From Amphirosellinia nigrospora (taxonomy: Eukaryota; Ascomycota; Sordariomycetes; Xylariales; Xylariaceae), in NCBI GenBank assembly GCA_004123355.1, contig SCHM01000004.1:4186316-4250315 (forward strand): a stretch of 64,000 nucleotides of DNA. Reading direction: 5' to 3'. Under the pieces are notes generated by a model, which ran no database searches, had not been told where the DNA came from, and saw only the letters and a program-made list of their open reading frames with translations. Both the position numbers and the translations under genes were made by a program. Position 1 is the stretch's first letter. Each line of letters starts with the position of its first letter. Positions 58,401 through 64,000 of the stretch are shown piece by piece.

Positions 58401-61400
58401 TTAAAGATTTTATTTTATTTTTATTTTAATAGCGTTTTTAAATAAAAAACTATATAATAATTTTAAAGCGTTTTAAGCTTAAAATAATAATAATATTTAT
58501 ATAGTTTATTATTATCGTTTTAAAAAGCTTAATTATAAAACTATAATATTATATAAGTATTTTATATAAAATAAACTAATATTAAGCAAATAAGTATTAT
58601 TTGTTTAATTAAATTTAATATTTTATAATATTATATTAAGCTTAGTTTAACTTTTTAATTTTAGACCGGAAAAAAAGCTTTTTAAAGTATAAAAAACTAT
58701 TAATTAATTATTATTTTTTAATAATAAATTATATATAATTTTTTATTAAAAATAATTTAATATATATTTTTTGTTTATTAATAATTAAAATTATAAAGGT
58801 TATTAAAGCTTTAAAATATATTAAGTTTTAAAAATAAAGGTTATTTAATAGTAAAAATTTAATATTTAAGTTTTATAGTAATTTTATATAATAAATATTA
58901 TTAAAAATAATTTAATATTAATAAAATATAAAATATAATAGTTTTATAATAAACTTAATAGTTATTATATATAAAATTAAAATTATATAAATATTAGTTT
59001 ATTAAATAATTATAAAATAATATTAATTAAAAGAGAAATTTTTAAAAAATTATTATTTTATTAATTTAAATAAATATTTTTTATAAGTAAAAAAAGCTTT
59101 ATAGGCAAAAAAGCAAATATTAATAAAATTTTATATAAAATAATAGCTTTTTATATTATAACTAACTTTATTATAGTAGTAAATATTAATACAAAATAAA
59201 AAAAATATAAAATAAAAAACAAAGAAAATTATTTAATATTTATTAAAATATTTAAATAAAACTTATTAACTATATTTATATATTTAAAATAAATAAGTAT
59301 AATTATATTAAAAGTTAATTAATATAAAAACTTTATTAAAAGCTTGAAATATTATTTATAATAATATACCTATATATATAGATTAAAGGCTTTTATTGTT
59401 ATTTTTTTTTATAAAAATATATTTAGCTATAATAAAATAATTATATATAAATAAAACAAGTTAAAAAATTTATTATTTTTATTAAAAAAACCTTTTGTTT
59501 AAATTATTTTTAACTATTTATTATTATAATTAGATTTAAATAATATAATTTTAATTTTTATAAAATAGGTTTAATATATTAAAATTTATTTTAAAATATA
59601 TAAAAATAATAAATAGTATTTTTATTATTTATAAAAAGGATAAAAAAATTATGTTAAAAAATATAAAAGTTTTAGTTATAAATTTTAAAAAAAAGAAATT
59701 TTTATATGCTAAAAAGTATAAAATTTTAATAAAAAGAAAAAAGTAATATTTAATATATTTATGGAATATTAATTTAAGCATTATAATTATATAAAACTTT
59801 TATAGCAGATTATTAAAATGTTTAAAATAAAAAATAAGGGTTTTTTTAATATAGCTTTTTTGCGCTATTATTATTATTATTTATTAAGCAGAAAAAAATA
59901 CAATAAATACGATTTAGCTACGTTTTTTATAAAAATACTTATTAAGTTTATATTAAAAAATATACTAAAATAGTTTAAAAAAGCTTAATACGTTATATAT
60001 ATTATAAAATTTATTATATTATGTTTTAAAACAAATTAATATATTATTAATATTTTATATTATACTTTAATATTAACGCTAGGTTTTAAATATTTTTAGT
60101 TAGTAATTATATTTTAAACTAGATTTTAAGCTTATATTTAAAATTTTACCGAAGTTTTAAGCTATTGCTAAAAAAATATTATTTTTAAAATAATTAAATA
60201 TAATAAAATAGTGCTATATTTTATTTAGTAGCGAAAAAAAGCTTTTTTTTAAAAAAAAGTTTAATATATTTAATATATTAAACAATTTTATAAAAAATTT
60301 TAATTATTAGTAATAGCGCGGACGAGTTTTTATTAAGCTAGTTTATAAATTAACGGATTTAATCTAAATAATAATAAATAAAATAAATTATTATATTTTT
60401 TATTTTTTTTAAATATTAATAATAGTTTTTTAGATTTAAAAAATAAAATTTATATATAAATAAATTAAAATTATTTTTTTATATATTTTAATATAATTAT
60501 AAAAAAATATAATAAATAATTTATTAAATAATAAAGTTTTAAACTTTTAAAAATATTAATAATTTTATATAAATATATTTTAAAAATATAGCTATATATT
60601 ATATTTTAATAATATTAAATTAATATTAAAATTATAAAAATTAAAAATAGTTATAGTAAAGTTTATTATTATATAAGTATATTATATATTAATGTATAAA
60701 AAATTACTAAAATCGTAAGTAATTTATAATAAAATAAATATAAAAAAAGATTTATTTTATAAAGTTTTAGCTTGTATAGGTATAGTTTTTTATAAATATT
60801 TATTATTTTATTTATAAAAGTATAAAAATTATATAAATAATTTTAAAAATATAAAAATAAATAAAAATAAGTAAAACGATTTTAAAAAATTAAATAAAAG
60901 TTTTTATTATAAAAACTTAATAGCTTTTAATAAACTTAAGAATAAAATTAATAATAATTAAAAAGATTAAAAAAATAAAAAAATAAAGAAAACGAAAAGG
61001 AGGACAAAGAAAAAAGGACGAGGAGGAGGACGAAGAAAATAAGGAGGAGGATGAAAACGAGGAGGAGGAAGATAAAAAAAGATAAAAAAAAAAAATAAAA
61101 AATAAAAAATAAAAAAAAATAAAAAAGCTTAACGGTTATGTTTTTTTACGCTTATGTATTTAGGGGTAGCTTAAAAATAAAAAATATATAATTTAAATTA
61201 ATAGAAGTTTTTATTAAAAGCTAAATATTTAATATATTTTGTTATTTTTAGTTATATATAATAATTAGTTTAAGCTTTATATTTTATATATTATTATATA
61301 ATTAAATTATAATTTATATAATATAAATAAATAAATAATTCTTAAATATAATATATAAAATAATTTTAGGATTTTATAATAGTTATTTTAAATAGCTAGT

Positions 61401-64000
61401 TAATATTTATAAACTAATTAAATTTATTTAATTATTTATAAATATTTATATTAACTAGTATATATATTTTTAGCTTAATTAGAATTTAATAGTTATTACT
61501 TATTGTTTATTGTTTATAATAAGTTTATTTTTGTTTTAATATAGCTATATGTTTTTTAAAGCTGTTATAAGAAAAGCTTTTATTTTTTTTAATTTTTTTT
61601 GTTTATACTTAGTTTTATATAAAATGCTATAATAGTTAATAATTTTTATTATTTTTATTATTAAAATAGTAATAGTTTTAATAAAGCTTTAAAAAAAGCT
61701 TATATTTTTTTATAAAAGTTAAATTATATTTTTAAATTTTTATTTATTAAATAATATTTAAGCTTAAAAAAGTTTTTATATTTTAGTTTATAAAAATTAA
61801 TAATTAGTTTATATAAAAATATTTTAGTTTAATTTTAATAATATATAAATTATAATATATATAATAAGTTATTATATAATTAAAATATATTAAATATATA
61901 ATAATAAACGTATTATATATAGTTTATTATTAGTTTATTTAAACTTAATTATAAACTATATAGGATTTTTTTTAAATAAATATATTTAGTAATATAAATA
62001 AACTTATATATATTAAACGTTTTTTGTTTTTTTTAGTTTTAATTTTTTTAGCTAGTTATTTGTTTTTTTATTTTTTGCTAGTATTTTTAAATAAGTTTTA
62101 TTTATTTTTTAAATTAGGCGAACTTTTTATTTTAATTATAAACGATTATATTATTAAGTTAAAATTATATTTAATATAGCTTTTTTTTTAATATAAGCTT
62201 TTTAAAAAATATATATTAATTTTAGCTTTAATTAATATAAGTTTAAAAGTAATAATATATAGTATATAATTTATTTAGGTTAAAAAGATTATATGTTTAA
62301 GTATAAGCGTTTTTTAATTTTTTTATTTGTTTTAAATTAGTAGAAATATATAGGTTATTTAAGGCGTAAATAAACAAATAGTTAAAACTATATATAATTA
62401 TTTATATATAGCGTTAATAAAAGTTTTAAATAAATAGCAGATTATATATTTAAATTTAAGTTAAATATATTATTAGCAATAAAATTATTTATAGTAAATT
62501 TTTATTTATTTTAAATTATTTATTTATTTAGCTATATTAAAGAACTATTAATAATAAGTTTATTATAATTAAATAAATTATAGTAATTTTTTTTAGTAGT
62601 TTTTTTTATAATAAAGTTATAAATTTTAATATTTATTTTTTAATATTTTTTTTTAAAAATTAATATATTTATAATTATAACTTTTAATGTTTTAGCTTTA
62701 TTAAATAAAATATTAAAATATTATTTAAAGTTATAAATCGGTATAAAAAATATAGCTATTTTTTTTACGTTAATTAGTTATAAAGCTTAGCAGTTATTAA
62801 TTTTTTTATTTTGTTCGGTATATTTAAAGCTCCGGTTAATAGCGGGGTTTTTTATTAATAGTTGTTTTTATTTTATATAATAGTTAATATTAAAAGTTAT
62901 TTTGCTTTAAATAAATAATTATTCGTTAATATTAAAAAAAAGCAGTTTATAATAAAAATTTTTTAAAATAAATTAACTTTAAAACTAATATATAAAATAT
63001 TTAAACTAAGTAATATTATATAAATATATTTATTTTATATAAGCTTTAAGATTTTTTATTATTATATTAGAATTTTTTTACTAAAAGTTTTTTTTTTTAT
63101 TTAAATAAATAGCTTTTATATATTTAGCTATAGCGTTATTATATTATTTATTTTAGCTATAACGTAATAAAAAATAAATAAATATTGTTTTTTTTTATAT
63201 GCTTTTATACGCTATATTATTTATATTGTTTTATAATCTATAATATTAATTAAATTAATAAATATTTAGTATTTAAATAAAATATAATAATATTATTTGT
63301 TTTATTATATTTTTATATTATTTTTATTTATCGAGCGTTATAATTAATAATAATATTATTATTAATATATTTTTATATATTAATATAAACAAAATTTTTA
63401 ATATTTAATATAAAATAAAAGTTAGTAATTTTTTTATTAGCTAATTTTTTTTTTATTAATTTTTATTATTATTAAATAGTTTTTATAAAGCTAATTTATT
63501 AAAATAATTAAATAATTATTTTTATTTAAATATTCAAGTTTATTTATTAATATATTAAATTTATTAATAAATAATATTTATTTATTAATATTTTATTTGT
63601 TTAAAGCTTAAATATAGTTTAATTTATTTATAGCTTTTAAATATTTTTTTTTTTTTAAAACTTTTATTATAATAAAAATTAAAGCTTTTTTTTTAAAAAT
63701 TAAATATTATTTTAAAAGTATTTTAGTTATTTTTTTATAAACTTTAATAGTTTTAAAGCTATATTTTAAATTATATGTTTTATTTAATTTTTTATAAAGT
63801 TTTTTTAAAAATATTTAAAATAAAAATTTTTAATTAATAAACTATTTTTTATATATATATTATAATATTTTAATAAGCTATATATAGCTTTATTTTAAGT
63901 TATAAATTTTATATATAATATTATTATTTTTAATAATAAAATAGTTATTTATTTAAGTTTTAAATATTAAAAAGCTAAAAATATTTTTATAAAGTTAATA
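55417..64000. repeat. Extremely AT-rich block, RIP-mutated repeat DNA, runs off the window
   Basis: From about 55,430 to the end G+C falls to roughly one base in eight and no gene-like ORF is present. Remaining C sits mainly in CG, CT and GC contexts, while CA and TG are very scarce and TA is very common. This is the trace of repeat-induced point mutation, which turns CpA into TpA on both strands. The first 100 bases (with CCTCCCC, AAAGTAGCCGAAGG) are intermediate. The original elements cannot be identified by eye: no terminal repeats or transposase motifs survive. It may be a RIP-degraded transposon island, or a subtelomeric or centromeric tract. Confidence 0.85.
60985..61085. repeat. Purine-rich GGA/GAA island inside the AT-rich block
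   Basis: A patch made of GAGGAGGAGGACGAAG-type repeats, with much higher G than its surroundings. In one frame it would encode an E/D/K-rich segment. It has almost no CA or TG dinucleotides to mutate. Confidence 0.8.

Noticed and set aside
55417-64000. Mitochondrial or plasmid DNA as the source of the AT-rich block
   Set aside because: No mitochondrial genes, tRNAs or long ORFs are seen, and the CA/TG depletion is specific to RIP.
1-64000. tRNA or rRNA genes, CRISPR arrays, telomere repeats
   Set aside because: No cloverleaf B-box pattern, rRNA segment, spaced repeat array or TTAGGG run was found by reading; a tRNA scan would settle the first.

Overview
This window is nuclear DNA of a filamentous ascomycete fungus, most likely a sordariomycete; a finer placement is a guess. 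Three things point there. Genes carry short introns (about 45-80 nt) with GTAAGT-type donors and CTAAC/CTGAC branch points. The conserved proteins read like filamentous-fungal versions: cullin-1, Avl9, Bro1, Mdj1, Sap30, Srf1 and a mitochondrial K+/H+ exchange-related protein. The last 8.6 kb is extremely AT-rich, ORF-free DNA, nearly devoid of CA/TG dinucleotides, as repeat-induced point mutation (RIP) leaves it.

Layout. 1-4 kb: the 3' end of a gene with an MJ1316-type RNA-end domain, relics of a short-chain dehydrogenase and a hemerythrin-like gene, and a SAM-dependent methyltransferase. 4-19 kb: gene-poor DNA with microsatellites and one convincing tiny gene (40 residues, two CxxC pairs). 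19-23 kb: two minus-strand genes for predicted secreted, low-complexity L/N/Q-rich proteins. 25-48.5 kb: the housekeeping core, in order mitochondrial K+/H+ exchange-related protein (-), SRF1 (+), cullin-1 (+), AVL9 (-), BRO1 (-), MDJ1 (-), SAP30 (-). 49.7-52.3 kb: an uncharacterised protein with internal repeats. 52.9-55.4 kb: a Zn2Cys6 transcription factor divergent from an MFS transporter that is cut off by the AT-rich block at about 55,417.

A property of the sequence itself matters for any use of these models. Almost every conserved multi-exon gene is broken by one or more one-base shifts, mostly at G or C runs that look one base too short, while the protein on both sides is intact. I count about 20 such sites in genes for SCF ubiquitin ligase, endosomal sorting, exocytosis and mitochondrial folding. 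Because the cell needs these genes, base-calling contractions in the assembly are a better explanation than decay. Coordinates below are for the raw sequence, with the shifts noted. The SDR and hemerythrin relics (stops, missing core motifs) and the truncated MFS gene look genuinely broken.

Functionally the core genes are unrelated housekeeping functions, and I see no biosynthetic cluster. The best candidates for something undescribed are the secreted repeat-protein pair, the 40-residue CxxC protein and the repeat-containing protein at 49.7-52.3 kb.
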